From Enterobacter cloacae (lineage in GTDB: Bacteria; Pseudomonadota; Gammaproteobacteria; Enterobacterales; Enterobacteriaceae): 64,000 bases of DNA. The stretch covers positions 4,216,001-4,280,000 of the forward strand of contig AP022133.1 in NCBI GenBank assembly GCA_014169315.1, written 5' to 3'. The position numbers and the translations under genes are program-made. The notes below the pieces were generated by a model that searched no databases, was not told the DNA's origin, and saw only the letters and a list, made by a program, of their open reading frames with translations. Position 1 is the first letter of the stretch. Each line of letters starts with the position of its first letter. This document shows positions 7,818 to 19,953 of the stretch, piece after piece.

Positions 7818-9897
7818 ATTTCTTCTTCACTACAGCTTTTCTGCGCTTATCCAAATCCTTAATCAGCTTGTTCACCTCCTCATCGGCAAACATCTTCTCA
7901 AGACTCACGGACAACTTACGACGCCAGTTCTTGTACTGATAGCTGGTTCCCGGAATGTTCACCGGCCCGGCCATATCAATCCAGTCTTCCGGCTGCAGAC
8001 CCAGCAAGGCACTGTTACTGTCAGCGATGTAGCGTTGTAACCCCCGGTTAAGCGTGGGGGTCATCGACATCAGCGAAGCCTTATGCCCGGCACGTTTCGG
8101 CAGACAGCCATGCTTATGCAGCGCATCCAGCAGCCCCTGCTTCGCCAGCTCGCGATCCTGATACAGACCGCATAGCACCTCTTCATCAGGATAAAGACCC
8201 AGCGTTTTACCAAGCGTCAGATCGCCGCTTTCCCAATAGCCACGCAGCGTAGGAAGATCATGCGTCGTCGCGACTGCCATTGACTGTTCCGGATACGCTT
8301 TTGGCGCGCGGAAGGTTTTCTCATGGTTGTTTTCAAAATAGAGCACTTTGTAGGAATACACGCCGCTATCGCGGAGCTTGCTGACGATCTCCACCGGTAC
8401 GGTACCGAGATCTTCACCGATCACCATGCACTGATGGCGTTTACTTTCCAGCGCCAGGATCGACAGCAGATCGTCAACCGGATACTGCACGTAAGCCCCG
8501 TGATCCGCCGTTTCACCATAAGGGATCCACCACAGGCGCAGCACGGACATCACGTGGTCAATACGCAGCGCCCCGCAGTTTTGCATGTTGGCGCGCAACA
8601 GGTCGATAAACGGCTCGTATGCGCGCGCCGCCATCACGTGTGGATCCATCGGCGGTAAGCCCCAGTTCTGACCGAGCGGGCCAAGAATATCCGGCGGTGC
8701 ACCAACAGAGGCTTTCAGGCAGTAAAGCTCGCGATCACACCAGGTTTCCGCCCCCCCTTCTGCCACACCGACGGCCAGGTCACGATACAGGCCGATCGGC
8801 ATTTTATAACCCTGGCTCACCTGCCAGCAGGCCGCAAACTGGCTGTACGCCAGCCATTGCAGCCACAGGTAGAAGTCCACCTCATCGGCATGCTTTTGAC
8901 AAAATGCTTTCACTTCAGGGGTGTCTACGGATTGATATGCCTGCGGCCATACCGGCCAGCCCCAGCGCATTTCATCCTCTTTCACCTGATACGCATGCAG
9001 CGCATCGAACGCCGCCTGCCAGTAAAGGCTCTCACCTTCCTGCGTCACAAACTGACGGAAAGCCGCCATTTGTTCATCATCACGCTTCGCAAAGCCTTTC
9101 CACGCCAGACGCAGCGCGGCCATCTTCAGGGAGGTGACGGTAGAGTAATCGACCCACTCCGCATCGCGGGCCTCTTTCAGCATGTGCTGCGTCGTCGCGA
9201 GTTTCCACCACGACTGCGCCTCTTTGCTGTTTTTGAAATCCTCTAACGCGTTAACGTCGATATAAATCACGTTCAGCCAGCGGCGAGATGACGGGCTATA
9301 CGGGCTGGCACTTTCCGGGTTCGCCGGATAGAGCGCGTGGATCGGGTTGAGGCCGATAAACGCACCGCCGCGTTCGCCGACGTCCGTCAGCATCTTTTTC
9401 AGGTCGCCAAAATCACCGATGCCCCAGTTGCTGTCGGAGCGCAGCGTGTAGAGCTGCACGCATGCACCCCACAACTTTTTGCCTTCGAGCAATGCCTGTG
9501 GCTCATAGCAGCGTTTTGGCGCAACAATCAGCCGGCAGTGAAAACGCTGGTCGTCCTGGGTGAGCGTTAATGTGTGGTAGCCCTCCGGCAGTTTTGCCGG
9601 AAGGTTAAGAGCCTTGCCTCCAGTGGCATGGCCTTTGTGCTGATGACCCTCTTCAGTGGTGAGCAGCCAGCTAAACTCGCCTCGCCCCTCCACCGTCAGC
9701 GGCATCTTTTTGCCCGCAGTAAAGACCTTCACGTTCGGTACCGGAGCAACCGACGCTTTCGCGTCGGCTTTGTGCATGGCATCCAGCAAACGTCTTTTGG
9801 TGTCAGCGCCAATAGACTGTGGTTTGCCGTGAGCATTAATGTAACTGAGGCTGATCCCCGCCGCCTGCGCGGCACTATCCAGACGTTTACTCTCCAT
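7816..9897 (-). CDS. malQ: MalQ, 4-alpha-glucanotransferase (amylomaltase)
   Basis: 693-aa GH77 enzyme that transfers glucosyl or maltodextrinyl units between maltodextrins, releasing glucose and lengthening chains for MalP. GH77 signatures are present: GIGDFGDL, LRIDHVMSVLRLWWIP (nucleophile Asp region), VIGEDLGTVP (acid/base Glu) and TTHDLPTLRGYW. Cytoplasmic, no signal peptide. Length matches E. coli (694). It is the second gene of malPQ, starting 9 bp after malP, and so is presumably induced by MalT with maltotriose. Confidence 0.98.
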   Translation of the reverse strand: MESKRLDSAAQAAGISLSYINAHGKPQSIGADTKRRLLDAMHKADAKASVAPVPNVKVFTAGKKMPLTVEGRGEFSWLLTTEEGHQHKGHATGGKALNLPAKLPEGYHTLTLTQDDQRFHCRLIVAPKRCYEPQALLEGKKLWGACVQLYTLRSDSNWGIGDFGDLKKMLTDVGERGGAFIGLNPIHALYPANPESASPYSPSSRRWLNVIYIDVNALEDFKNSKEAQSWWKLATTQHMLKEARDAEWVDYSTVTSLKMAALRLAWKGFAKRDDEQMAAFRQFVTQEGESLYWQAAFDALHAYQVKEDEMRWGWPVWPQAYQSVDTPEVKAFCQKHADEVDFYLWLQWLAYSQFAACWQVSQGYKMPIGLYRDLAVGVAEGGAETWCDRELYCLKASVGAPPDILGPLGQNWGLPPMDPHVMAARAYEPFIDLLRANMQNCGALRIDHVMSVLRLWWIPYGETADHGAYVQYPVDDLLSILALESKRHQCMVIGEDLGTVPVEIVSKLRDSGVYSYKVLYFENNHEKTFRAPKAYPEQSMAVATTHDLPTLRGYWESGDLTLGKTLGLYPDEEVLCGLYQDRELAKQGLLDALHKHGCLPKRAGHKASLMSMTPTLNRGLQRYIADSNSALLGLQPEDWIDMAGPVNIPGTSYQYKNWRRKLSVSLEKMFADEEVNKLIKDLDKRRKAVVKKK

Positions 9898-9906
9898 CGC
9901 GCTTCC

Positions 9907-12300
9907 TTAGCGTTTTGCCTGCCAGATACGAGCCTGATAATCACGGATTGAGCGGTCAGAGCTGAACATACCGCAGCGGGCAGTGTTCAGGATGCACGCC
10001 CGGGTCCAGGCTTCCTGGTCGCGATACAGCACGTCGACCTGTTTTTGTGCTTCCACGTACGCCGCGAAGTCCGCCATCACCAGATACGGGTCGCCGCCGT
10101 GTTTGTTCATGCTGTGCAGCATCTGGTCAAACGCGTGCTTGTCGCCATCGCTGTATTTACCGCTTTCCAGTTCTTTCAGGACAGCATCAAGCACTTTGTC
10201 CTTCTTACGCCATTTCACCGGGTCGTAACCTTTGGCCTTGATGGCTTTCACTTCTTCAACGGTATGTCCGAAGATAAAGATGTTCTCTTCCCCGACCTTC
10301 TCAGCAATTTCAACGTTCGCACCGTCAAGCGTACCGACGGTGAGCGCGCCGTTCAGCGCCAGCTTCATGTTGCCGGTACCGGAGGCTTCTTTACCCGCCG
10401 TGGAGATCTGCTCGGAGATATCCGCCGCCGGGATCAACATCTCTGCTGCGGAGACACAGTAATCCGGCAGGAACACCACCTTCAGCTTGTCGCCCACTTT
10501 CGGATCGTTGTTGATCGCTTCTGCCACTTTGTTGATGGCGAGGATAATGTTTTTCGCCAGGTAGTAACCCGGTGCCGCTTTTGCGCCGAACAGGAACACG
10601 CGTGGAACTCGGTTAGCTTTCGGGTTCTCGCGGATCTCTTTATACAGTGCCAGAATGTGCAGCAGGTTCAGGTGCTGGCGTTTGTACTCATGCAGACGTT
10701 TAATCTGGATGTCGAAAATGGCCTGTGGGTTGATCTCAATCCCGGTACGCGCTTTTACAAACGCCGCCAGACGCACTTTGTTCTCCAGCTTGATGGCGCG
10801 GTACTGTTCACGGAATTTCGCGTCGTCGGCGTATTTTTCCAGATTGATGAGCTGATCCAGATCGTTGGCCCACTCTTTCTTCAGGGTTTTATCCAGCAGG
10901 TCGGCCAGCAGCGGGTTGCACTGCTTGATCCAGCGACGTGGCGTGATACCGTTGGTCACGTTGTGGAATTTGGTCGGCCACAGGTGGTGGTATTCCGGGA
11001 ACAGATCTTTCACCACCAGATCCGAGTGCAGCGCCGCCACACCGTTGACCGCAAAACCGCTCACCACACACATGTTCGCCATGCGCACCTGTTTGTCGTG
11101 AACCACAGCCAGCTTCGCCCACACCTCTTTATTATCCGGCCAGGTCTTTTTCACCAGCACTTTAAAGCGGTCGTTAATCTCATTGATTAACTGCATGTGG
11201 CGCGGCAGCAGCGCCTTCACCAGCTTCTCATCCCAGCACTCCAGCGCCTCTGGCATCAGCGTATGGTTGGTGTAGGCAAACGTACGGCTGGTGATTGCCC
11301 AGGCGTCATCCCAGCTCAGTTGATGTTCATCAATCAGCACACGCAGCAGTTCAGGGATCGCAATGGTCGGGTGGGTGTCGTTAAGCTGAATCACTTCAAA
11401 GTCTGGCAGCTGTGCCAGCTTGCGACCTGCCAGGTGATGACGACGCAGAATATCCGCTACGGAACAGGCACACTGGAAGTATTGCTGCATCAGACGCAGT
11501 TTCTTGCCCGCCAGATGGTTGTCATTCGGGTAGAGCACTTTCGTCAGTTTCTCAGCGTCGATACCCTGTTGCTCAGCACGCAGGAAATCACCGTCGTTGA
11601 ATTTGGTCAGGTTAAACGGATGAGCATGCTTCGCCTGCCACAGGCGCAGAGGTTGTGCCACACTGTTACGGTAGCCCAGCACCGGCAGATCCCAGGCTTC
11701 ACCGGTAAGCGTAAAGGCAGGTTCCCAGACCCCTTGTTTTGATACCTTACCGCCAATGCCCACCTGCACATCAAGCTGCGCATTGTGGCGGAACCACGGG
11801 TACGTATTGCGGTGCCAGTCATCCGGTGCTTCCATCTGATGACCTTCAGCAAACGACTGGCGGAACAGACCGTACTGGTAGTTCAGGCCATAGCCAATTG
11901 CCGACTGACCTACCGTTGCCATTGAATCAAGGAAACAGGCCGCCAGACGCCCCAAACCACCGTTACCCAGTGCCGGGTCAATCTCTTCTTCCAGCAGGTC
12001 TGTCAGGTTCACGTCGTGCTCTTTCAACACGTCGCCCACGTCCTGATACCAGCCGAGGTTCAGCAGGTTGTTGCCGGTCAGACGGCCAATCAGGAATTCC
12101 ATCGAAATATAGTTCACATGGCGCTGGCCTTTAACAGGCTTTGCTACCGGTTGAGCATCCAGCTGCTCTGCGAGCGCACCGCTCACCGCCTGCCACCACT
12201 GGTGAGGCGTCATCTCGTTTGCAGCATGAAGACCAAAACGCTGCCACTGACGCGTCAGGGCAGCCTGAAATTGAGCTTTGTTGAAGGTAGGCTGTGACAT
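9907..12300 (-). CDS. malP: MalP, maltodextrin phosphorylase
   Basis: 797-aa GT35 phosphorylase releasing glucose-1-phosphate from the non-reducing ends of maltodextrins. The PLP-binding lysine motif [17 protein letters not shown] and the KRLHEYKRQ phosphate-site motif are intact. The start [10 protein letters not shown] (12300) is preferred over an in-frame upstream ATG at 12333 because it matches E. coli MalP and its length of 797. The paralogue GlgP (19954) shares the fold but acts on glycogen. First gene of malPQ, divergent from malT; MalT boxes lie 80-115 bp upstream. Confidence 0.98.
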   Translation of the reverse strand: MSQPTFNKAQFQAALTRQWQRFGLHAANEMTPHQWWQAVSGALAEQLDAQPVAKPVKGQRHVNYISMEFLIGRLTGNNLLNLGWYQDVGDVLKEHDVNLTDLLEEEIDPALGNGGLGRLAACFLDSMATVGQSAIGYGLNYQYGLFRQSFAEGHQMEAPDDWHRNTYPWFRHNAQLDVQVGIGGKVSKQGVWEPAFTLTGEAWDLPVLGYRNSVAQPLRLWQAKHAHPFNLTKFNDGDFLRAEQQGIDAEKLTKVLYPNDNHLAGKKLRLMQQYFQCACSVADILRRHHLAGRKLAQLPDFEVIQLNDTHPTIAIPELLRVLIDEHQLSWDDAWAITSRTFAYTNHTLMPEALECWDEKLVKALLPRHMQLINEINDRFKVLVKKTWPDNKEVWAKLAVVHDKQVRMANMCVVSGFAVNGVAALHSDLVVKDLFPEYHHLWPTKFHNVTNGITPRRWIKQCNPLLADLLDKTLKKEWANDLDQLINLEKYADDAKFREQYRAIKLENKVRLAAFVKARTGIEINPQAIFDIQIKRLHEYKRQHLNLLHILALYKEIRENPKANRVPRVFLFGAKAAPGYYLAKNIILAINKVAEAINNDPKVGDKLKVVFLPDYCVSAAEMLIPAADISEQISTAGKEASGTGNMKLALNGALTVGTLDGANVEIAEKVGEENIFIFGHTVEEVKAIKAKGYDPVKWRKKDKVLDAVLKELESGKYSDGDKHAFDQMLHSMNKHGGDPYLVMADFAAYVEAQKQVDVLYRDQEAWTRACILNTARCGMFSSDRSIRDYQARIWQAKR

Positions 12301-15590
<3,290 letters not shown>

Positions 15591-15600
15591 GGTCTGTTCG

Positions 15601-15644
15601 GCCTGATGCCCTCACCCCGGCCCTCTCCCACAGGGAGAGGGAGA
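15601..15644. repeat. REP-like palindrome between malT and glpR
   Basis: GCCTGATGCCCTCACCCCGG head followed by CCCTCTCCC / GGGAGAGGG (9-bp stem). Full-length member of the window's main REP family, filling the 62-bp gap between convergent malT and glpR. Confidence 0.85.
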
Positions 15645-15652
15645 AAGGCTTT

Positions 15653-16411
15653 TCAACACAACTCTAACTGCAGATTATTATCCTTAATCACCTGCATCAC
15701 ACCTGCTGGCGGCATCACGTCGGTATAGACCGCATCGACCATACTGATACTGCCCATATTCACCATCGCGTTACGACCAAACTTGGAGTGATCCACCACC
15801 AGCATGACATGACGTGAGTTTTCAATAATGGCCCGCTTGGTGCGCACTTCGTGATAATCAAACTCCAGCAACGAGCCGTCGCTGTCGATACCGCTGATCC
15901 CCAGGATGCCGAAATCGAGGCGGAACTGAGAGATAAAATCGAGCGTCGCTTCACCAATAATACCGCCGTCACGGCTGCGCAATTCGCCGCCCGCGAGGAT
16001 GATGCGGAAATCATCTTTCTGCATCAGGGTATTCGCCACGTTCAGGTTGTTGGTGACCACGCGCAGGTTCTCGTGTTCCAGCAGCGCATGGGCGACTGCT
16101 TCCGGCGTGGTGCCGATATCAATAAACAGCGTCGCACCGTTCGGGATCTGGCTTGCCACTTTACGGGCAATGCGCTCCTTCTCTGCCGTTTGCGTTGCTT
16201 TGCGGTCATGCCAGGAGGTGTTAACCGAGCTGGACGGCAGCGCCGCGCCGCCGTGGTGGCGCAGAATACGGTTTTGATCGGCCAGGTCGTTCAGGTCACG
16301 ACGGATGGTTTGTGGGCTGACGGCAAACTGTTCCACCAGCTCTTCGGTACTGACGTATCCCTGCTTTTTTACCAGTTCGATAATGGCGTCATGACGTTGT
16401 GTTTGTTTCAT
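15653..16411 (-). CDS. glpR: GlpR, glycerol-3-phosphate regulon repressor
   Basis: 252-aa DeoR-family repressor. The N-terminal HTH (MKQTQRHDAIIELVKKQGYVSTEELVEQF through TIRRDLNDLA) binds glp operators, and the C-terminal DeoR sensor domain (IDIGTTPEAVAHAL, GIIGEATLDF, VVDHSKFGRNA) binds glycerol-3-phosphate. The frame runs upstream into glpG, but MKQTQRH at 16411 matches E. coli and gives the usual length. Last gene of glpEGR. Its likely targets in this window are the tandem operators before glpD. Unlike some laboratory K-12 derivatives, no frameshift is seen. Confidence 0.97.
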   Translation of the reverse strand: MKQTQRHDAIIELVKKQGYVSTEELVEQFAVSPQTIRRDLNDLADQNRILRHHGGAALPSSSVNTSWHDRKATQTAEKERIARKVASQIPNGATLFIDIGTTPEAVAHALLEHENLRVVTNNLNVANTLMQKDDFRIILAGGELRSRDGGIIGEATLDFISQFRLDFGILGISGIDSDGSLLEFDYHEVRTKRAIIENSRHVMLVVDHSKFGRNAMVNMGSISMVDAVYTDVMPPAGVMQVIKDNNLQLELC

Positions 16412-16427
16412 CAAATATCCCTGGAAA

Positions 16428-17258
16428 TTATGTTCGTTTTCGCGCATGAAGCGTATCGGCAAAGGCCATCGCCAGCCCGACGGCCAGCCCGGTAACGTGC
16501 GCACCGTTGGCGATAGACATGCCAAACAAATCAAACCATCCGGCAATTAACCATATTAATGCAAAGGTTATCAACCCGCGTTGCAAATAGATACCGCTGG
16601 CAGGATCGCGCTCGCCTCTGAGCCAGACGTAGCCCATCAGGGCATATACCACACCAGATAAACCGCCAAACCACGGGCCGCTGAATTTGTGCTGCACATA
16701 GCCGCTTAACAAGGCACTGATAATTGTAATAACAATCAGTTTGCCACTGCCCAGACGTTTCTCCACGGCACCGCCGAGATACCACCACCACAGCAGGTTG
16801 AAGAGAATATGCATCACCGAGAAGTGCATCAGCGCATGGGTAAAATAGCGCCAGACATCAAATTCCAGCGAGGGATCATACGGCCACGCCAGGGCGATCA
16901 TCACGCTCTGGTCGCCCGCCACATTCATAATAATGAAGACGATAATGCAGGCGGCCATCAGTAGCAGCGTAAACGGGCCTGCGCGCTCGCGAATGGTGGC
17001 AAGGAAAGGAAAACGACGGTAGTGCAACCCGCTGCCGGTCTGGCCGGACTGCCAGCTTGCCGCCAGATAGCGCGGATCGCCAGGGTTCTCCAGGAAACGC
17101 GCCAGCTCTGCATTCACTCGTGCGGCCTGACTCTCGTCCGCCAGCCAGACGTCGGTCTGAGTATGTTGTTGAATGGTCAGGATGACGCCCTGCGTCGCCA
17201 TATAATCGACAAACGCCTGGGCGACGCGCGGGTTGGTAAAAGAGGTGATCATCAACAT
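16428..17258 (-). CDS. glpG: GlpG, rhomboid intramembrane serine protease
   Basis: 276 aa. A soluble N-terminal domain (residues 1-90) is followed by a six-helix rhomboid core. The catalytic dyad is visible as Ser201 in GLSG and His254 in NGAH, with the oxyanion-assisting His150 and Asn154 in HILFN, all at the E. coli positions. The start at 17258 (MLMITSF) is chosen over an in-frame codon nine residues upstream by length and homology. It sits between glpE and glpR in one transcription unit, 16 bp before glpR. Its physiological substrates are poorly known. Confidence 0.97.
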   Translation of the reverse strand: MLMITSFTNPRVAQAFVDYMATQGVILTIQQHTQTDVWLADESQAARVNAELARFLENPGDPRYLAASWQSGQTGSGLHYRRFPFLATIRERAGPFTLLLMAACIIVFIIMNVAGDQSVMIALAWPYDPSLEFDVWRYFTHALMHFSVMHILFNLLWWWYLGGAVEKRLGSGKLIVITIISALLSGYVQHKFSGPWFGGLSGVVYALMGYVWLRGERDPASGIYLQRGLITFALIWLIAGWFDLFGMSIANGAHVTGLAVGLAMAFADTLHARKRT

Positions 17259-17311
17259 GAGCAGCGGTCGCTTATTTCCACACAAAGGGGAACAGTATAG
17301 AGCGAATGGTT

Positions 17312-17644
17312 TTAGCCGCCAAACGCGTGCTCAACTTCTGCCGGGAAATGACGATGCCAGGCATCGAAACCACCATCGACACTGTACACCGCGTCGTAGC
17401 CCTGCTGGAGCAGATACTGCGCCGCCCCTTTACTGCTGTTGCCGTGGTAGCACATCACCATTACCGGCGTGTCGAAGTCGTTATCACGCATAAACGCACC
17501 CAGCGTGTCGTTGGTGAGGTGGAACGCGCCCGGCGTGTGGCCCATCGCAAAACTCTGCGGATCACGGATATCCACCAGCACCGCCGTTCCCTGGTGCATC
17601 TTCTGATGGGCTTCTTCTACGTTAATACATTCAAAGTGATCCAT
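17312..17644 (-). CDS. glpE: GlpE, thiosulfate sulfurtransferase (single-domain rhodanese)
   Basis: 110-aa cytosolic rhodanese. The active-site cysteine is Cys65 in MCYHGNSS, and [17 protein letters not shown] is the family's N-terminal signature. In the family it transfers sulfane sulphur from thiosulfate to cyanide or to thioredoxin. It heads glpEGR and is divergent from glpD across a 188-bp control region. Two residues longer than E. coli GlpE at the C-terminus. Confidence 0.96.
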   Translation of the reverse strand: MDHFECINVEEAHQKMHQGTAVLVDIRDPQSFAMGHTPGAFHLTNDTLGAFMRDNDFDTPVMVMCYHGNSSKGAAQYLLQQGYDAVYSVDGGFDAWHRHFPAEVEHAFGG

Positions 17645-17719
17645 GGTGTTCTCTTTACATTGGTCAACGGCACTATTTTACCCCGTAGTGTACGTCCTGG
17701 CGGCAGGTAAACGCCATTA

Positions 17720-17820
17720 TGTTATCCATATCACTCTAAATTGTTTTTTTGATGTTACCAAAAGCGCGTTCCTTTGCTATTATGAGCGATATCGAACATT
17801 TTTGAGCTTTAACGAAAGTG
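17720..17820 (+). promoter_or_regulatory. glpD promoter with CRP site and tandem GlpR operators
   Basis: CRP site 17720-17735 TGTTA-TCCATA-TCACT has correct N6 spacing. Promoter: -35 TTACCA 17755-17760, 17-bp spacer, -10 TATTAT 17778-17783. Two back-to-back 20-bp GlpR operators fill 17781-17800 (TATGAGCGATATCGAACATT) and 17801-17820 (TTTGAGCTTTAACGAAAGTG); the first overlaps the -10 and both cover the early transcript. The arrangement matches that known for E. coli glpD. Confidence 0.75.
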
Positions 17821-17832
17821 CGTGAGGGTGAC

Positions 17833-19341
17833 ATGGAAACCAAAGATCTGATTGTGATAGGCGGTGGCATCAACGGTGCCGGGATTGCGGTCGATGCCGC
17901 AGGACGCGGATTATCCGTACTGATGCTGGAAGCTAACGATCTCGCCTGTGCGACATCGTCCGCCAGCTCAAAACTGATCCATGGTGGCCTGCGCTACCTG
18001 GAACACTACGAATTCCGCCTGGTCAGTGAAGCACTGGCCGAACGTGAAGTGCTGCTGAAGATGGCTCCGCACCTGGCGATCCCAATGCGCTTCCGCCTGC
18101 CACACCGTCCACACCTGCGTCCGGCATGGATGATCCGAATTGGTCTGTTTATGTACGATCACCTGGGTAAACGTACCAGCCTGCCAGGTTCGAATGGTTT
18201 GCGTTTTGGCTCAGAATCGGTACTTAAGCCTGAAATCGTGCGCGGATTCGAATATTCCGACTGCTGGGTGGACGATGCGCGCCTGGTCCTGGCCAATGCG
18301 CAGATGGTAGAGAGGAAAGGTGGCGAAGTGAAAACCCGTACCCGCGCCACCGCTGCCCGTCGTGAAAACGGCTTGTGGATTGTCGAAGCGGAAGACGTGG
18401 ACACTGGCGAGAAGTTCAGCTGGAAAGCGCGCGGCCTGGTGAACGCCACCGGTCCGTGGGTGAAACAGTTCTTTGACGAGGGAATGCACCTGCCTTCACC
18501 TTATGGTATCCGTCTGATCAAAGGCAGCCACATTGTTGTGCCTCGCGTGCATACCCAGAAACAGGCCTACATTCTGCAGAACGAAGATAAGCGCATTGTG
18601 TTTGTGATCCCGTGGATGGACGAGTTTTCCATCATCGGCACCACCGACGTGGAGTACAAAGGCGACCCGAAAAACGTCGAGATTGACGAGAGCGAAGTGA
18701 ACTACCTGCTGAAAGTGTATAACGCGCACTTTAAGAAACAGCTGGCACGTAATGACGTGGTCTGGACTTATTCCGGTGTGCGTCCGCTGTGTGATGACGA
18801 ATCTGACTCACCGCAGGCTATCACCCGCGACTATACGCTCGATATTCATGACGTAGACGGTCAGGCACCACTGCTGTCGGTGTTTGGTGGCAAACTCACC
18901 ACTTACCGTAAACTGGCCGAACACGCGCTGGAAAAACTGGTGCCGTACTACAAAGGTATTGGCCCGGCATGGACGAAAGGCGCGGTACTGCCTGGTGGTG
19001 ATATCGGTGGCAACCGCGATGATTATGCCGCGAAACTGCGTCGTCGCTACCCCTTCATTACTGAATCAATGGCGCGCCATTACGCCCGCACCTACGGCAG
19101 CAATACCGAATGGATCCTCGGGGAAGCGAAAGAGATTGCCGACCTGGGCGAACATTTTGGCCACGAGCTGTATGAAGCCGAGCTGCGTTATCTGGTCGAA
19201 CATGAATGGGTTCGCCGCCTGGATGATGCCATCTGGCGTCGTACCAAAGAAGGGATGTGGCTGGATGCCGAACAACAGTCTCGCGTTGCACAGTGGCTGC
19301 TGCAAAACGCGGGGAAGCGTGAGTTGTCGTTGGCGTCGTGA
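17833..19341 (+). CDS. glpD: GlpD, aerobic glycerol-3-phosphate dehydrogenase
   Basis: 502-aa FAD-dependent peripheral inner-membrane enzyme oxidising sn-glycerol-3-phosphate to dihydroxyacetone phosphate and passing electrons to ubiquinone. The N-terminal dinucleotide-binding motif GGGINGAGIAVDAAGRG and the ATSSASSKLIHGGLRYLE substrate/FAD motif are intact. METKDL at 17833 follows GAGGGTGAC and is preferred over an in-frame upstream start at 17818. It completes catabolism of glycerol-3-phosphate imported by Ugp (window 48-53 kb). Regulation by GlpR and CRP is inferred from the upstream sites. Confidence 0.98.
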   Translation: METKDLIVIGGGINGAGIAVDAAGRGLSVLMLEANDLACATSSASSKLIHGGLRYLEHYEFRLVSEALAEREVLLKMAPHLAIPMRFRLPHRPHLRPAWMIRIGLFMYDHLGKRTSLPGSNGLRFGSESVLKPEIVRGFEYSDCWVDDARLVLANAQMVERKGGEVKTRTRATAARRENGLWIVEAEDVDTGEKFSWKARGLVNATGPWVKQFFDEGMHLPSPYGIRLIKGSHIVVPRVHTQKQAYILQNEDKRIVFVIPWMDEFSIIGTTDVEYKGDPKNVEIDESEVNYLLKVYNAHFKKQLARNDVVWTYSGVRPLCDDESDSPQAITRDYTLDIHDVDGQAPLLSVFGGKLTTYRKLAEHALEKLVPYYKGIGPAWTKGAVLPGGDIGGNRDDYAAKLRRRYPFITESMARHYARTYGSNTEWILGEAKEIADLGEHFGHELYEAELRYLVEHEWVRRLDDAIWRRTKEGMWLDAEQQSRVAQWLLQNAGKRELSLAS

Positions 19342-19512
19342 TGTAAATTAGTGAGGCCTCTCCCATCAGGAGATGGCCGCAAACAGTAAAAACGGCAACC
19401 TCGGTTGTAATGCCAGACAGTTAAGCGACACCAGGGCACTTTGTTATTTCAGTGGTATCGTTCCGTTCACTCAGACATTCCTGCTACCTGCATAATCCGC
19501 TGCGGTGAACGT
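19342..19512. other. glpD 3' flank with a decayed REP/terminator remnant
   Basis: No gene is visible. CTCTCCCATCAGGAGATGG (from about 19351) followed by TAAAAACGGCAACC-TC-GGTTGTAATGCC looks like a degenerate copy of the REP plus GGCAAC-stem module found intact behind livF and livJ. The resemblance is partial and the call is tentative. Confidence 0.3.
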
Positions 19513-19847
19513 GTTAAGGGGGCTATCGCGCCCCCTTAACCTTCTTCATCGCCTGAATGTGGCACGGATGTTGAGTCCCCGCTGAAATCGGCGAACCAGA
19601 GACCGGATGACAAAGGCTGGACGCCAGGGATGGCGGCCAGAGGCGAAACGAGACAGGACAAAATTGCCGGGAGCAATTTTGAACAACGCTTGCGTTGGCC
19701 CCGAAGGGGCGAGTCCCAGGGATGGGACGAGTAATCTTGAGTCGAGCCGACCGCAGGCAGCGGGTCGGGAGGTGAGCGCAGTGCGAAGCACCGATTTCTC
19801 TGCGGGGCCGCGGGGATTGATAAGGGGGCCGCGGTGGCCCCCTTATC
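19513..19847. repeat. Hairpin-chain intergenic element bounded by related G-run hairpins
   Basis: Begins with an 11-bp perfect hairpin (19513-19540, GTTAAGGGGGC / GCCCCCTTAAC) and ends with a 12-bp perfect hairpin (19819-19847, GATAAGGGGGCC / GGCCCCCTTATC) of related sequence. Between them are hairpins at 19622-19635, 19660-19680 (AAAATTGC / GCAATTTT), 19685-19696, 19698-19710 (GCCCC / GGGGC), 19713-19728 (GTCCCA / TGGGAC), 19747-19768 (CCGACC / GGTCGG) and a nested one at 19771-19792. Three have GGGA in the loop. Short open frames cross it in several phases but look incidental. Probably a mobile or structured repeat; its class is not recognised. Confidence 0.6.
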
Positions 19848-19953
19848 CCGTTCACAGGTTGTGAGCGTATTATTTTCTGCAGATATTAAGGTGAACGGAA
19901 TTATCCACAGTGCTTAACTGACCAGCATTACAACTTGTGTTGCCGTTTTGTTT

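Noticed and set aside
10045..11190. Long open frame (381 codons) on the plus strand opposite malP
   Set aside because: Exact antisense of a fully conserved malP. Composition reads as a codon mirror, with no ribosome site or family.
16428..17285. Longer glpG and other upstream-extended starts (bioH/gntX, asd, yhhW, livK, malT, ggt)
   Set aside because: The frames are open further upstream, but ribosome sites and the known family lengths support the inner starts given.
19523..19864. Overlapping open frames in the glpD-glgP gap
   Set aside because: Both strands are open across a hairpin-rich repeat. The Arg/Pro/Ser-rich translations look like incidental reading of inverted repeats.
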